Source of the DNA: Sinotaia quadrata | Taxonomy: Eukaryota > Mollusca > Gastropoda > Architaenioglossa > Viviparidae | Direction: 5' to 3' | Assembly: GCA_028829895.1 (NCBI GenBank) | Contig: CM054182.1 | Span: forward strand, 20,103,501 to 20,167,500 | DNA: 64,000 nt | Part shown: one piece after another, positions 1-12,131 of the stretch | How positions within the stretch are numbered: the first letter of the stretch is position 1 | Layout of the letters: each line of letters starts with the position of its first letter | Translations under genes and position numbers: made by a program | Notes under the pieces: model-generated | Database searches by the model: none | What the model was told of the DNA's origin: nothing | The model's input: the letters and a program-made list of their open reading frames with translations, nothing else

Positions 1-560
1 TGTGAAATAGAGTGAATGCCTAATGGTTAAGTAGCTTTGTGTAGAGATCACAAGTTGTGATAGAGATTATGCTAATTTGGCCTCACACCATCTTATACCA
101 TAACAATGATAATTAAGTTGTTAAATATGGTAGTTATTAAAATATAAAAATTACTGCCATAGCTGACAATTAGAGACAATGTAAATTAAAAAAATACAAT
201 ACTACTCATCATGCTGTCATACTTCATTACTTGTTTCAAAACAAAACTATCTCAAATCATCTTAAATGAAAAAGTTCTAAATATGATGATTAAGCTGTTA
301 AATCTAGTAGCTGTTTAAATTAAAAATCTTCTCATTGCTTGATAACTAAAGATTATATGCTTTAACTAAACATCACACTCTACAAATCGTAAAATGATAA
401 TTAACAGTACTCTATTTTTTTGCTTTCAGCCATCTGTCACACATATGACTGTAACATCTTAAGTCACATTACATGAAAATGTTATACTCATGGTGATTAA
501 GTTGTTAAAAATTATATTTATTTTAAATAAAAATATTTTCTGTATAAAATACTATAAGTG
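1..560. repeat. Degenerate long-period repeat (about 180-210 bp)
   Basis: The word GAT(A/G)ATTAAG(T/C)TGTTAAA recurs near 108, 285 and 494 (GTGATTAAGTTGTTAAAA at the last), each followed by similar AT-rich sequence with a run of AAATAAAAAT. The copies are strongly diverged. Confidence 0.5.
43..79 (+). repeat. 37-bp block shared with the nested hAT element
   Basis: The block AGAGATCAC.AGTTG.GAT, followed by .GAGATTATGCTAATTT, is also found at 12754-12790 inside the nested hAT, with about three mismatches. It may be a truncated relic of the same transposon family. Confidence 0.55.
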
Positions 561-959
561 ATAATTATAGATAATTTAAGAAAATCCCAGTACCCATCCT
601 GCTTATGGACTTCATGTTACACATTTATTTTGATTATAAACTTCACTGCAATTATCAACATGTGCTCTGTTTCTAGTTGTTTGGGATTAAATTATTTTTT
701 TTATTTTTTATTTTTATTATTTTATTAAATTATCGGTAAAGTACCACACTCAGTATGATACTGATTAATATTTTACAATTTTTACAGTTCGGGTTTTAAT
801 ATCTATTAACATTTTCAAACTTTTAAATTTACATTTCATTAATTTGTACTTAAAGATCAGTGACAGTGAAAAATGTGTGAATAATGCTACTTGAAGATTT
901 TACTGACTGACTAGAACTTAGAAGACTGAAGAGGCAGTAAAATTATTAACACTACAGTC

Positions 960-2250
960 CATTCCAGACCCTCCTATCTATCGTAGTTACTGCGCAAGTT
1001 ATACTTTACTACTTTACATAGGTTGTCTTTGCTTGTGATAGTAGCTTAGGAATAGTTGTTATAAGGTAAGGTGTTTGGTGCTTTTGATTGACGAGCTCTC
1101 GAAATGTTTACTTTCAATCGACGAACAGAGTACCCAGCCTACAATAGGCCTACTAAATATTATAAATATTAATCAAGCAGCAGAATTGTTGCCTAAAAGT
1201 CTCGAGGAAGCAGTTCCGCTCGAACCTCTCCAGCAATTCGGTCATACTACATGTATATTTATTAGGCGTACCATTAGGTCTATTAGTATTACTTTCCTAA
1301 AACGCTGTCGTAAATTGTCGCCTATTATAGTATTAAGAACAGAAGACAATTCACACATACTATTAGAAGAAATGTAAATTAGCAATTGATTATTCTTACT
1401 ACGAAAGATATTTTAAAGTGTTACAAACGTATATTTAAAACAAATATAATGTACCAATATATTATTCAAAGAATTAGCTTCTTAAAGCTAATGACTAATG
1501 TTAACGGCGTGGCGGCCATAATGAATACAATTACAAGTTGCGGTGATATTATAAACAAGATACATTTGTTCCTAAACTAGAATAGTCAATACAATCTTTG
1601 AAATATAAAAACTGACAACACAAACTTTACCATGATGAAACTTCCATCGACGTCATTTTAATAAAGAATTATAATTTTATTTATCAATTGAACTTGAAGT
1701 AGTTGTGTACAACATAGACAGCTCTTTTGACATCAGCGCCACCTTGTGTAATGTAAGTTTGGGAGAGTACTCTACCGTTAGCAGCAATAAATCGAGTCTA
1801 CTATGTTACCGAGACCAGTATGTCTCTAATTATTATAATAATTATTATTTTACCAAGTTTTAACAGTTAGAGATGTCCAATGTTGAAAATCTGAATAGTA
1901 GCTCTATAATTGAATATTTTTCTGTCTCAAGTTTTGACTTGAAATTGAACTAAGCCTTGGCATATCTTCGTGCAATGAGGGAGGGAGAAAATATTTACCA
2001 ATAATCAAACAATAAAAAAAAAAACAACAAAAATACATCGAGCGCATATCACGTTTTCACACGGTCCATCCCAAACTTACGGTCAGTCAACATATTATTC
2101 TTCAACACAACACTGGCTTTTACTGGAGTTGGCTGGAATAACTCTCTGGCTTTGGCATTTGTATTGTTTTCAGTAAAATTCACGGCATCTGTGGTATGAT
2201 TGTACGAAATTTCAGTGAACACTTGATTATTAATTAGTTTGCCCAAAAAA
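960..2250. other. Cluster of small unrecognised ORFs
   Basis: Several short open frames sit close together. One on plus (1075-1377, TTG or later start) contains LLNIININQAAELLPKSLEE. Another on plus (1386-1580) follows almost directly. A minus frame at 2246-2049 contains YNHTTDAVNFTENNTNAKAR. A Met-less minus frame at about 1798-1690 contains GRVLSQTYITQGGADVKRAV. Their amino-acid composition is more protein-like than the surrounding DNA, but I recognise no family and see no common reading direction. They may be pieces of a decayed mobile or inserted element, or chance. Confidence 0.2.
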
Positions 2251-4253
2251 CTGCTTTATTTTATGCACATAAATACGTTGATTGATTGATTGCTCTCTGC
2301 CGTCAACGAAAAATACAAACTGGAGATAGTTGCAGCGACGGAGTTCTGACACATTTTTTTTTTATGTAGTTTTGTGATCTTTCAAAGCAACGCTACTAAA
2401 CATTAAAGTTTATTACTGTAATTACTTTCTAATTAATAAAGTAAAAAATAACCTGAACCCAAATAACTAACACAAAACCGTGTACAGTTGTACAAAGTAT
2501 ACAAAACCGTGTATAGTTGTACACAGTATACAAAACCACTGGGGAAACAGTCTTGACAGTTGTTTTTTGTCTCGGGAGTATGATAAAGTCAGTGAATGTA
2601 AAACGAGCGTTGTATGGAATTACAAGGATGATTCATAAGTAATTTTATATCATTATTTTAAGTAAATAATGGAATGACTTTAACAAATGGGATAAGAATG
2701 TCTACATCATAAATTTGTATTGGCTCAGTCCAGACACGCCAACATTAGGCCTGTGTCAAATGACATACCTCAGTTTTTGTAAAGAAGGAAGCCAGCATTA
2801 CTTGTTAAAGTTTTCTACAACTGTAGTAGACTCGTTTCAGTTTTTAAAAAGAAATAACTGTAGGAGACTCCATATTTCAGTTGTTGAAAAGAAGGAAGCC
2901 AGCATTACTTGTTAACGTTTCCTATAACTTATTTAAAGAGGGAGAAAACTATATATACACACAAGTACTTCTTGTTAATAGCTTTTCACTCTTTACAAAT
3001 TAATAATTTCAAGAAAGATTATTCAGGTTAACAAAAGAGGAACTGCTAAAAACAAATGAAGACTTATGTCTTCATATTTCAAAAGTTACCACCTAACTGA
3101 TAATTCTTGTTGTTAGTACTGAAATATATCACTATGATTTCTGCTTTGGATAATTAGATGTAAAACATTATATTAGGGCCTCAGTGTGAATGCCCTCGTG
3201 TTTAGTTGTATGTACACATTCCTCATAAGCATCTAAACCTAGGCAAGTCAATGCATTCAGGCCAACAACAATGGCTGTGGCATAACGTTTTCACAGACAA
3301 AACCTCATCTTCTCACCATGGTACCAAATATTGGCAGTTGGGCATAAACGTCTTGATCAGCTTGAACCTCTTCATTTTACCATAGCTCTCAATACTAGAC
3401 AGCTTTATAGCAGCTGTTAATGTCCAGTATTGAACTTGTCTTCACTCCACTGTACACCCAACGGGATGAAGATCAGTAAACACAAAGTTCAAATTCAAGA
3501 CTTGGTTTTAATAGTCTGGAATCAAGGTTTGACATTGTAGAAAGGCCCTATACCTGGAAATGAGACTGGAGAAACTAGAAATCTCTCTTTGAGACATTTC
3601 TATACTTAAGTTATTGGTGAAGGCATAAATCTTCAACCTATTCATTTTCCATTCTATCTATCCATTCATTCCTGAATTAGTTTTCAAAAATGCTATCATG
3701 CTGAGCAGTATGAACTTAGCAGCACTTTATTATCTGATAGTATACAATACCTTTCACTGATTGACAAGAATAAAACTGCATATTTGTATCACTGAAGCTT
3801 TCACAGTGTGTAAACCATAGAACAGTGCTTCCAGCCTAGGCCAGTTTCATGCAAATACCAAAACACTCCTGGTGAATTTTTTAACATGAGTCTATGTGGT
3901 TCCAAACAAACCTGTTCATCAAAGATTTTATGATGAACATTTTCTCTTATGTAAATCCCAATAACTTACTTTAGTGATTTTAGTTTCAAGCAGCTGGTGA
4001 TTGGGTTCTAGTATTTAACCCCACTTCAAACATGAATGTTCAATACACTGCTTCAGCCGACTATTGGTTATTTTGGAAACCACATAATATACTCATGGTG
4101 GCTGACCCTTTGACCATACTAGCTTACCCAAAATCTGGTTTTCTTTTACTACTTATTGAAGTTCAATGCTACATGCTTACAGCTAGTAGTGTAACTTAGA
4201 AAGCTGCATCACCACCACAACCACTGCAAAAATATAAAATGGCCGTCTCCCAC

Positions 4254-4258
<5 letters not shown>
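2251..4258. other. Intergenic, with two small local duplications
   Basis: An imperfect tandem duplication of about 33 bp (AAAACCGTGTA(C/T)AGTTGTAC) lies at 2472-2540. The 27-bp stretch AAGAAGGAAGCCAGCATTAC plus CTTGTTAA occurs twice, at about 2782 and 2888. The remainder shows no gene. Confidence 0.5.

Positions 4259-4341
<83 letters not shown>
4259..4341. repeat. (AC)n microsatellite
   Basis: An uninterrupted AC dinucleotide run of about 41 units. Confidence 0.99.
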
Positions 4342-4345
<4 letters not shown>

Positions 4346-4419
4346 AGTTATACAACTGCTAAAGTAGTAGTATGTAGTGATAAGATTGCATCAAGGATCC
4401 ATTGGCCATTTTTACAACA

Positions 4420-6227
4420 ATATTGTTGATGAAAGTCTACTCACATCAAAATTACTTTTCTGTTGCCTTTCGTTCAGCAAAGCCTTTAATTAACTCTTCC
4501 ACATCCATTTTCTTTGCCTCTTTGATTCCATGTCTATTAAGGACAAACATCTTAATTAATCCTGGTAAACATGTATTTTTATTAGCTCATAATTATTTTC
4601 AGTTTTGTAAAGATCGTTCTTGCCCTTGCAGGCAATGCCAGAAAGAATGGAAGAGCTGTAACTACATTAGCAAATTCTGAAGATATTACAAAGTAATCAA
4701 TAATCAGCAAATGAGAAATTCTCTTAATGTTGACACTTTCAAAATCATTTGTAAGCGAAATGCATTGGTCAGGTTATCAGGTTATCAGGGTATTCATCTT
4801 AGCAGCTTTGGATGGTCAACAATATAGAGTATTGAAGGCTGGAGTATCGAGAACTTGTCTGCAACAAGTTTCGTGCTTTAAAATCTATTGTTGTAAAATA
4901 ACAATATCAATAGTGGTACTAAAAGCACTTATTCAAAAATTATATTCCAAGCTTGAAATTCAATTTATCTTCAGTTAGTTCATCAAAACGTCATTTACAT
5001 CTTCCAAATCTTTTTTTCTCCAAAATACTCATTAACACCCCATTCATTGTATACTCTCACAGTTTTCTTCTTTTGCTTTGTCAAAATTCTTCAGATAGCT
5101 AACTGCACCTTTACTGCTGTATATAAGTGTTCTGTGCATAATTATGGTCTTTGAACGTACTGGGAGACAATGTTCACTTCGCTCAGCACTTTTACAAATA
5201 AAACCGAAACCTGTCCAAAAGTTTAATATTACTTTTTGTAACCGCTAAGTTTCTTCTATCCTTTATACTCTGCAGGTTGACCAGACGCAAGGCCTTTATA
5301 ACATCTCAATAAAAAAATTTAACTTCACTGACGTCAGCTGGCTAGTCTAGCATATAGGATTCAGTTTTTTTAGAGTCACTGAAGATTCTCCTTGTGACCG
5401 AAGCTAACCAATTAACAAATCCCATTTTTGTGCACTGGATCCAGAAAAGAACGTTTCTCCTTTCTTATCTTTCTTACAGTTGATTCAACGTTTTCGTCCA
5501 AAGTGCCAGGTCTTTCCCATTGTTCGAAAGGCGTACGTGAGAAATGGCGAACATCTGACTTTATGTGATCTTTTATATTTCTGCTCAAACCTCGCCAATC
5601 GCAAATTCTGTTAGACCAAACTTTGTGGTATTTTCAATTACTGCCAGTGTGGTTCACAATACAGTTTCTAGTTTTGGTAAATAGCATAACGAAAATGATA
5701 AATCCTGGTCTGCTTGCTATTGTGCAGTAATTGGTAGAAAAAAATTTCCTGTTGGCCTGCAATAAAACCATGTTTGATATAATAAATCTTTTAAAGTCAT
5801 GTGACATTAAGTCATCAAAAAAGGTTCTCTGCCAGTTGGATGTTTTTCTCACAAAAAAAAACGTATTTATAGAGGATTGCTATTATCAAAGGTCACAGGA
5901 ATGGCAAGATTCTGAGAGCCACAAGATGCTGAGGGTCAAATTTAGTTCGCTCTCAGATATCAGATTAAATTCAATGTAATTGCTTAATATAGGCAATTTT
6001 ATACTTTCACTTCGTAATCTTTTTTAAGAAAGAGCGCTCATTGTTAAGGTACTGATTCCATGTCTCTTTAAATGATCTGGGGAAACAGTATGCAGACTAG
6101 CATTAGTGCTTCTATGAAAACTATCTTTACAAAATGGTTTTAAGTTTGGAAGTTTGTTGTAATTGTTTCTCTTCTGCTTTCTTCTTTTCCGTCTTATATG
6201 GCAATGGCAACTAGGTGTATTGCTCAT
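4420..6227 (-). pseudogene. Eroded minus-strand coding remnant, unrecognised
   Basis: Reading the minus strand from 6227 toward 4420 gives a chain of coding-looking segments broken by stops and frameshifts. A 67-residue frame (6227-6024) starts MSNTPSCHCHIRRKRRKQKR. A second frame runs 5852-5634. After one in-frame TGA the same frame continues to about 5424 and contains VWSNRICDWRGLSRNIKDHI and TLDENVESTVRKIRKEKRSF. Shorter frames follow near 5050-5250 (SKGAVSYLKNFDKAKEEN), 4600-4680 and 4460-4510 (KKMDVEELIKGFAERKATEK). The composition is strongly protein-like, but no family is recognised with confidence. The VWSN..C....LSRNIKDH stretch faintly recalls the N-terminal zinc-finger region of some hAT transposases. 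This is probably a decayed transposon or processed gene. Confidence 0.35.
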
Positions 6228-6525
6228 TCAAAAAGCGGTTATTAAAATCTATTATACTTTAACATAACAACATTTCTTTTCTATTAAAGTCTTGTTTAAG
6301 TACAAAGCGATTTAGATATAGTTCACACATGGACGATGCCTATTTCTCGCTTGTACCCTGATCAGCCTACAGGAAGTTCAAATGAATTGTGTGTGTTATC
6401 CACTAGGATTTTAAATCTCTGCTCATGCTCTGTGCATTTCCGACTTTGGCAGGGTAGAAAAGTGGGTGGCGAAGGGAAAGGGGGATGAGATATAGTTCTT
6501 GCTGCCCATGTGCATGTGTGTGAAT

Positions 6526-6529
6526 GTGC

Positions 6530-6560
<31 letters not shown>

Positions 6561-6567
6561 TGTGTGA
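6526..6567. repeat. (GC)n(GT)n compound microsatellite
   Basis: A run of GC dinucleotides passes directly into TG dinucleotides, giving alternating purine-pyrimidine DNA throughout. Confidence 0.97.
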
Positions 6568-6993
6568 GGAATAAGGGTCTGTCGGCGAATGTCATCTTTA
6601 GTGTTTTGTGGTATATGTAGCCAAGACCACGAGACAGTAGCCAAGACCAGGTGAAGACGTATCCATAAAATCCTATCACTACAATAAATCAATAAATCTC
6701 ATTTAAAACAAGGTAATTTTCCAAACAGTGGTTAGCTCGACTCTCCCTCTACAAACAATAGAAATTGAAAAGGTAAAAGAAAAAATCTCAGTATCACACA
6801 GATAATTTATAGATGTCTTGCTTTAATAGTGACAATAGCAATGGTTCGGTTCCTATTTTTTATTCCCTCAGGTCGTGACGAGTCCACTGCAGCATTGAAT
6901 TAAATCTTCTCATGCCGACACTTTTCGGAGAGCAAACTGGGGCCGACTAGCAACTGATTCTTTTGGGTTGTCCTAACTTAATATTTAACAGTC

Positions 6994-6995
<2 letters not shown>
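6568..6995. other. No gene seen
   Basis: Nothing recognisable; ORFs reaching in from the left are translations of the microsatellite. Confidence 0.5.
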
Positions 6996-7029
<34 letters not shown>

Positions 7030-7047
7030 CTCTCTCTCTCTCTCTCT
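6996..7047. repeat. (CA)n(CT)n compound microsatellite
   Basis: About 15 CA units are followed by about 11 CT units. Confidence 0.98.
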
Positions 7048-7702
7048 GCGCCACATAGAATAAACTAGTCTAGGCCAGTACCGAAGCTTGCCTGCGCCCT
7101 ACGAAAACTTCATTTGAACATATATATATTTTGCAAATATCATATATGGTTATATTTTGTTGTTGTTGTTGAAAAACACCCAAATACTGGGCCCCTTCTA
7201 TAGCTTATGAAAACCTCCTGTCGTTTGCTTTTTGCAGATTGTATGAGCCCAAACCAATACCCATTTTTTGTTTACACTCTCCTCTGGGGTCAATGTGCTT
7301 TACAGTTTAGTAGGATCCAAGTCCTTTCAGCCACTATTCATTCAGTCCTCTCTGCCCGAGCCTACTAAGCTTCTCTGAGCCCCGATATCACACTCATCCT
7401 TTGAGATTATACGATAACAAATGGACATGTAACTCACATGTATTCCACTGGGCCTATTAGATATTGGTCACAAGCAGGACCAATGCATTCACTCACACAC
7501 ACACCCTCCCCTCGTCGTGCCTCAATCACTCTAGTCTTCTAGCCCCTGGGAAAACCTAACATCATAAAGCACTGACCTTTCTTTATTATTAGGTGCATGT
7601 GTCACTAATATACAAGAAATCAACATCAAGTCATTTAGTTTTACCCAGATATAATGTTAGTACGAATAATGTGTATGAGTTGTTCTTGTTACCGGGTGAC
7701 AC
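7048..7702. other. No gene seen
   Basis: Non-repetitive sequence without a supportable ORF or element end. Confidence 0.5.
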
Positions 7703-7799
7703 GTGCATTCAGACACAATTGTTATTAAATATTAGAATTTTAAAAGTAATAGCATTCAGACACAATTGCTATTAAATATTAGAATTTTAAAAGTAATAT
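7703..7799. repeat. 48-bp tandem duplication
   Basis: GCATTCAGACACAATTG followed by (T/C)TATTAAATATTAGAATT occurs twice, 48 bp apart, with a single difference; this looks like a recent duplication. Confidence 0.9.
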
Positions 7800-8464
7800 A
7801 TATCATGGTTTGTTTCTGTTACAGAATGCTTATTGACAACTACCTAGAATCAGATTTTCAGTTAGAATCAAAACAAAGTGAAAGAAAATTAAGGACGGGG
7901 AAAATATCCGTAAGACTAAAAATACTTTTCAAACTGATATCCATCAGCTTCATTTGATCATTTTCTCCTGAATTAGTACAGGTCAGAAGAATGTCAGTTT
8001 GACAATCTTGTCGAGATGAAACCACTTTAAGTCAGCCATTTCATGGCTTGCAGTAATAATTTAACATCTTCATATGCTTATGTGTCTGTACGTTGCGTGT
8101 GCTATACTGGTCTGTGAGTGTGCATTCTTAAAGGACAAGAAGGTTAGAGTAAATATAGGTAAGGTGAATTATACGTAATTAACTTCTCTTTTACTCTTAA
8201 CCACTGGGGCGTGTCGAATGAATGGATATAAAACTGTGTAGTGAAAATAAGTGTTCAACTTATTCGCATCTACTGAGAATGGCTAATCATATAACTCAGA
8301 TTTTGAACAATAGACTTATAGCTAGAAGCAGGAAATGTAAGTTGAAAAATTCGTTCTGTCGTTAAAGAAGGAAATCTAGAATCTGTTTACTGACGAGATA
8401 AATAGGAGATTGAAGACCCAACGTTGTAGGGGTTGCGTGTTTCTGTTTCTAAAGATTTAACATA
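7800..8464. other. No gene seen
   Basis: AT-rich intergenic sequence; short ORFs only. Confidence 0.5.
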
Positions 8465-8472
8465 CCTTAGAG

Positions 8473-8800
8473 CAGAGGCGGGCAAACTGTTAAGAGCGTG
8501 GGCTGGATAAAACTGTTGGAACAGTTCGCGGGCTGGATAGACAAAGTCCAGAATATAAAATTGGAATAAAAGTAATTTTAAAAGGTGTATTTTATGTTTT
8601 AAAAAAAGCAACTCAGTTTCAACGAAAAGTTAATGAGATGGATGGTGTTGTTTCACAGTATAACAACGCCTATTTGTTTCATTGACTTATTTTGTTGTCT
8701 CGCGGTCCGGATGACAATGTAAACAATGAATAGCTTGTCAGGCCCAGACAAAAAAAAAAAAACAACAACAAACAAACAAAACAAAACTTCTGGCCCACTA
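8473..8800. mobile_element. hAT-like non-autonomous element (MITE), 328 bp
   Basis: The left end reads CAGAGGCGGGCAAACTGTTA. It continues with GGGCTGGAT motifs typical of hAT terminal sequences that read '...GGCAAACT...GGGCCGGAT'. The right end reads CTTCTGGCCCACTA, whose complement begins TAGTGGGCCAGAAG. Flanking 8-mers CCTTAGAG (8465-8472) and CCATAGAG (8801-8808) differ at one base and fit an old 8-bp target-site duplication. There is no transposase ORF. The inverted repeats align only imperfectly, so the exact ends are uncertain. Confidence 0.55.
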
Positions 8801-9539
8801 CCATAGAGTGTTCTATTCATATTATTCTTGTATTTTGAAATATTTGTTTGAGGCTAATAATCTGCTTGAGTGTGAACTGTTGCTCACTGATCAATTGGAC
8901 ATTCCGCTGAATGTTTATACTTCTTTTCTTCTGGAAAATTCATCCTTGTAGAACTGGCACACAAATCTGTAATGGTCACCACACTATTTAATGTAAATGC
9001 TGTTGCTGTTAAATGTAATAATGTATTGAAACACAGATTGTGAACAGCTAATTCGCATAAATAATTGCTCACTAATGCAAAGTGAGGTGTGACTTATGTA
9101 TTATTATAATTTTTGAAAATTTATATTAATATGAAATCATTAGTAGAATTTGCGAATTTGTTTTAAAGAAATAATAAAAATATTGTATTCATAATTACAT
9201 AAAGTGCCAGTTAATTGTAAAGAAAAAATAACTATAGTGAGTGCTATTGTCATGTGCTGGGTTATATTTAATGACCCTGTCACAGTATCAGACTAAAAAT
9301 TATTACTCGTTAAATTTATTATATTAGCTAAAATACTAACAATTGCCCAAGCGGCCTAATCTATCCTTCAATCTCTATATCAGACCCATTCTTTGGGACC
9401 CTTCTTCCTCTAACATATTGACAGACAAATTAGGTGACGTGCCTCGAGTTGGTAATGTTATCTCTCCTTTGATTAATTATGGCTTATATAACATCCACAT
9501 ATTTCTGGCTCAGAATCCCTAGCCAACTCTTCTCACTCA
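8801..9539. other. No gene seen
   Basis: AT-rich intergenic sequence without recognisable elements. Confidence 0.5.
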
Positions 9540-10200
9540 CACTAACAACTAACCGAAATGTGGGTTTAAGATAACAAGAACAAAGATTTAATGATAACAA
9601 TAAAAAGAAAACAATAACATTCACAAAACACAGATCAACTGAGACTGTCTATTTACTGTCCCAACTTTAGCGTTCATTTGTTTATGTGATTGATGTTCAT
9701 CTGGTTGAATATGGATTGTGTAGTTCAGATTATTTCACTTTTTTGTTGTCTATAAAGGTGAATTTGTCGTGTGATTATTTACTCATGCAGTGCCTCTCGC
9801 CCATGTCGATGACCATCAGCTCTCGATACGAATAAGTTGTGCATTTCAGAGTGAACACAAGGATTGGTTCAGTGAAAAATCATGATGATATGAAGAAATA
9901 AGTCCAGCTGCAATAGACAATCGTGTCTCTCTGTAGCCACTGATAAAAAAGAAGACAACGCTAAGGCTTTGTGGCAACAGCAATAGATGGTTCTTACAAC
10001 TTTACGTCATTAAACGTTAGCTATATGCTAACTTATACTTTACAACATTCTCATTGTGGAGAAATATTTACAAATAAGACAATAATATTTCTATTTCTAC
10101 ATTTACATGAACCTCAATAGATACAAGCATAATCAATGAATGGTTTGCACTGAATTCACATTAGAGAATGAGAAGTCAATATATTTACCACATTCAGGAA
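9540..10200 (+). repeat. Dispersed repeat family 2, copy 1
   Basis: The segment aligns in order with 38080-38700. Anchors include TGGGT..AAGATAACAA, TTTAATRATAACAATAA, then CTTTRTGGYRACAGCRATAGA, a GCTA.A.GCTAAC word and GAAATATTTACAA. Similarity is patchy and the ends are not defined. No coding capacity is evident. Confidence 0.5.
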
Positions 10201-11085
10201 TGGTGCAAAACCTTCTTCTCTTCTATGTAGATTTCAACCTTTCTATATGGTGCGGGAACAGTGCGTAATAAGGCGTGGGTCTATCAGCAACACATATATG
10301 AATGACTCTGGGTCAAACTACAAGTTCCTTCGCATCATTGAACGGAATGCAAATGTCCATATAAGGGCATCCCAACATTCGCCCATCATTACTGACAACC
10401 TTCCCCTTCTACATTTCCACTGCCCACTCATAATCAATGAACATGACCTCAATCCTTTGCTGCAAGTAGCATATGTGGGTAGGGTAGCCATAATTAGTAA
10501 CTATCAATTATTGATTATTAATATAGAAAAAGAAATAATAGAAACACAAAGAGCATAATTTGCCCCATGGTTGGACCATCACAGCTATGAACTTTTAAGA
10601 CATCAGCTGTCTGCTGACAGGAATCTTCCATACTTTTTTTATTGATCGACTTCCAGGATTCTTAAGGTGAATTCCAGGGTAAAAATTAAAATGTTCTGCC
10701 CTGGAGATGTACATAAGCCCTATAAAAACTGGTGAGTGTTGGAATGCCCTCAGCTCATATATCACTGCTAGAGAAACTTTCCTGAACAGGATGGTTTGTG
10801 GGAAATGGTTTAAGGTTTCAAGGTTGATCAGGCATGTTGAGAGCGACTACTCTGTATTCTAAACCATCATTAAACTGTCAGATATTGACTACACTGATAA
10901 CAAGAAATGTTCAAATCTAGGTGCTTATCAGATATAACAATAGGAACAAAAATGCAAAGTTGTATTTAAAAGACTTATTTATATTTCATGAAACTGTTGA
11001 CATTTTATTTGAACTTTGGAGAGAAATAACAGAGACAGAGTGAGCCAATGAATTGATATTTATATTATACATCTCTGAAGTTCAC
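10201..11085. other. No gene seen
   Basis: One open frame of 103 codons (10247-10558, +) lacks any recognisable motif and codes into low-complexity sequence; I do not call it a gene. Confidence 0.45.
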
Positions 11086-11819
11086 TCAACCACTGGGGAC
11101 AATCCAGTGCTCCATTAAAGCTGCCTTCATTGCCTCAAGAGGGATGGACCAGACAGCAATATCTGCAACTGAATTCGTTGGTATTTTTTTTCTCCAAGGA
11201 GATGATAGAGGAGACATTAATAGATTGTCTTGTACGAATTGTAGCATGTCTACAGAGTGGAGGTTATAGTATCTTAGTAGCTCTGGTTGTAATTTGACCA
11301 CTGTTCTGATTGCTTTTGCTCATACTTGGTCCCCTAGGAGGGGTGGTTGCACTTGTTCTTCCTGGTATATTTATTTTGTTTTGTCTCCTGATTTGAGGTT
11401 GGTGCTTCCATTTTGGTTTTCCATTGGCTGCTTTGGGTGTGGCCTGGGCTTCTATCTGATGTCTCAGTTTGAGTAAGCTGGGATGGGGGGCAGAGAGGGC
11501 CAGAGATGGACAGGTCTGGGATATTAATTTCTTCTTCTACTATCCATTTTTCATTTTGGTATTCAGTCTGTGGTGATTGTGTTGATTTCTTTCTTCTGCT
11601 CATTTTTATTGTGATTTGTTTACTAGCCAGTATCTGGTTGATTTTTTATTTTGCTGAGACTTTAGTAGTTTGTATATTAGCCATTAGATTTTTTTTTTTG
11701 GTTTTTTCATTTGTGTATGTATGTGATTTCCATCTGTATTTTGCTTTGGATTTCAACCTTTTCTGATGTTTGCATCTGTGAAAATGATTCATTGAACGCC
11801 TTAGTTGTAGTCTGTACAT
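11086..11819 (-). pseudogene. Decayed minus-strand ORF fragments flanking the hAT insertion
   Basis: Two minus-strand frames look coding. One, at 11603-11334, starts MSRRKKSTQSPQTEYQNEKW and is rich in Pro, Ser, Thr and Lys. The next, at 11301-11086, contains LHSVDMLQFVQDNLL and WSIPLEAMKAALMEHWIVPS. They follow each other in a plausible order, and further short minus frames occur on the far side of the hAT (14025-13740). This fits a retroelement-type ORF interrupted by the hAT, but I recognise no diagnostic domain. Confidence 0.3.
11812..11819. repeat. Left target-site duplication CTGTACAT of the outer hAT
   Basis: An 8-mer identical to 13730-13737 on the other side of the element; 8 bp is the hAT target-duplication length. 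Confidence 0.9.
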
Positions 11820-12131
11820 CAGTGGTGCACAAACGTTTTGAGTCAGAGGCCACAATCTGACTTCTCAAAACCAGTGAGGGCCACAAAAAAGTGAAGATCA
11901 AAATCGTCCCACACAAGATAGACATCACATCTAAGAACACACAAATAATGATTAAGACTATAATCACGACAAAGAAGTTGCATACTAAGACTTATTGTAA
12001 AAATGTTATGATGCGTTAACTTTCACAAATTCAGTGTGATGGATAGTGCTGCATGTCATCTGCATTCTTCCAAATGTCTGGCTTGATGTTTGACGTTGAA
12101 AGATGCAAAATTGCTTCCAGATTATCATCAG

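Noticed and set aside
5329..5336. Additional CRE octamers at 5329, 18412 and 53183
   Set aside because: No promoter or gene start lies near them, and the 53183 copy is inside a minisatellite; likely chance.
6362..6692. Overlapping minus frames with His-Thr and Arg-Ala runs
   Set aside because: Translation of the GC/GT microsatellite.
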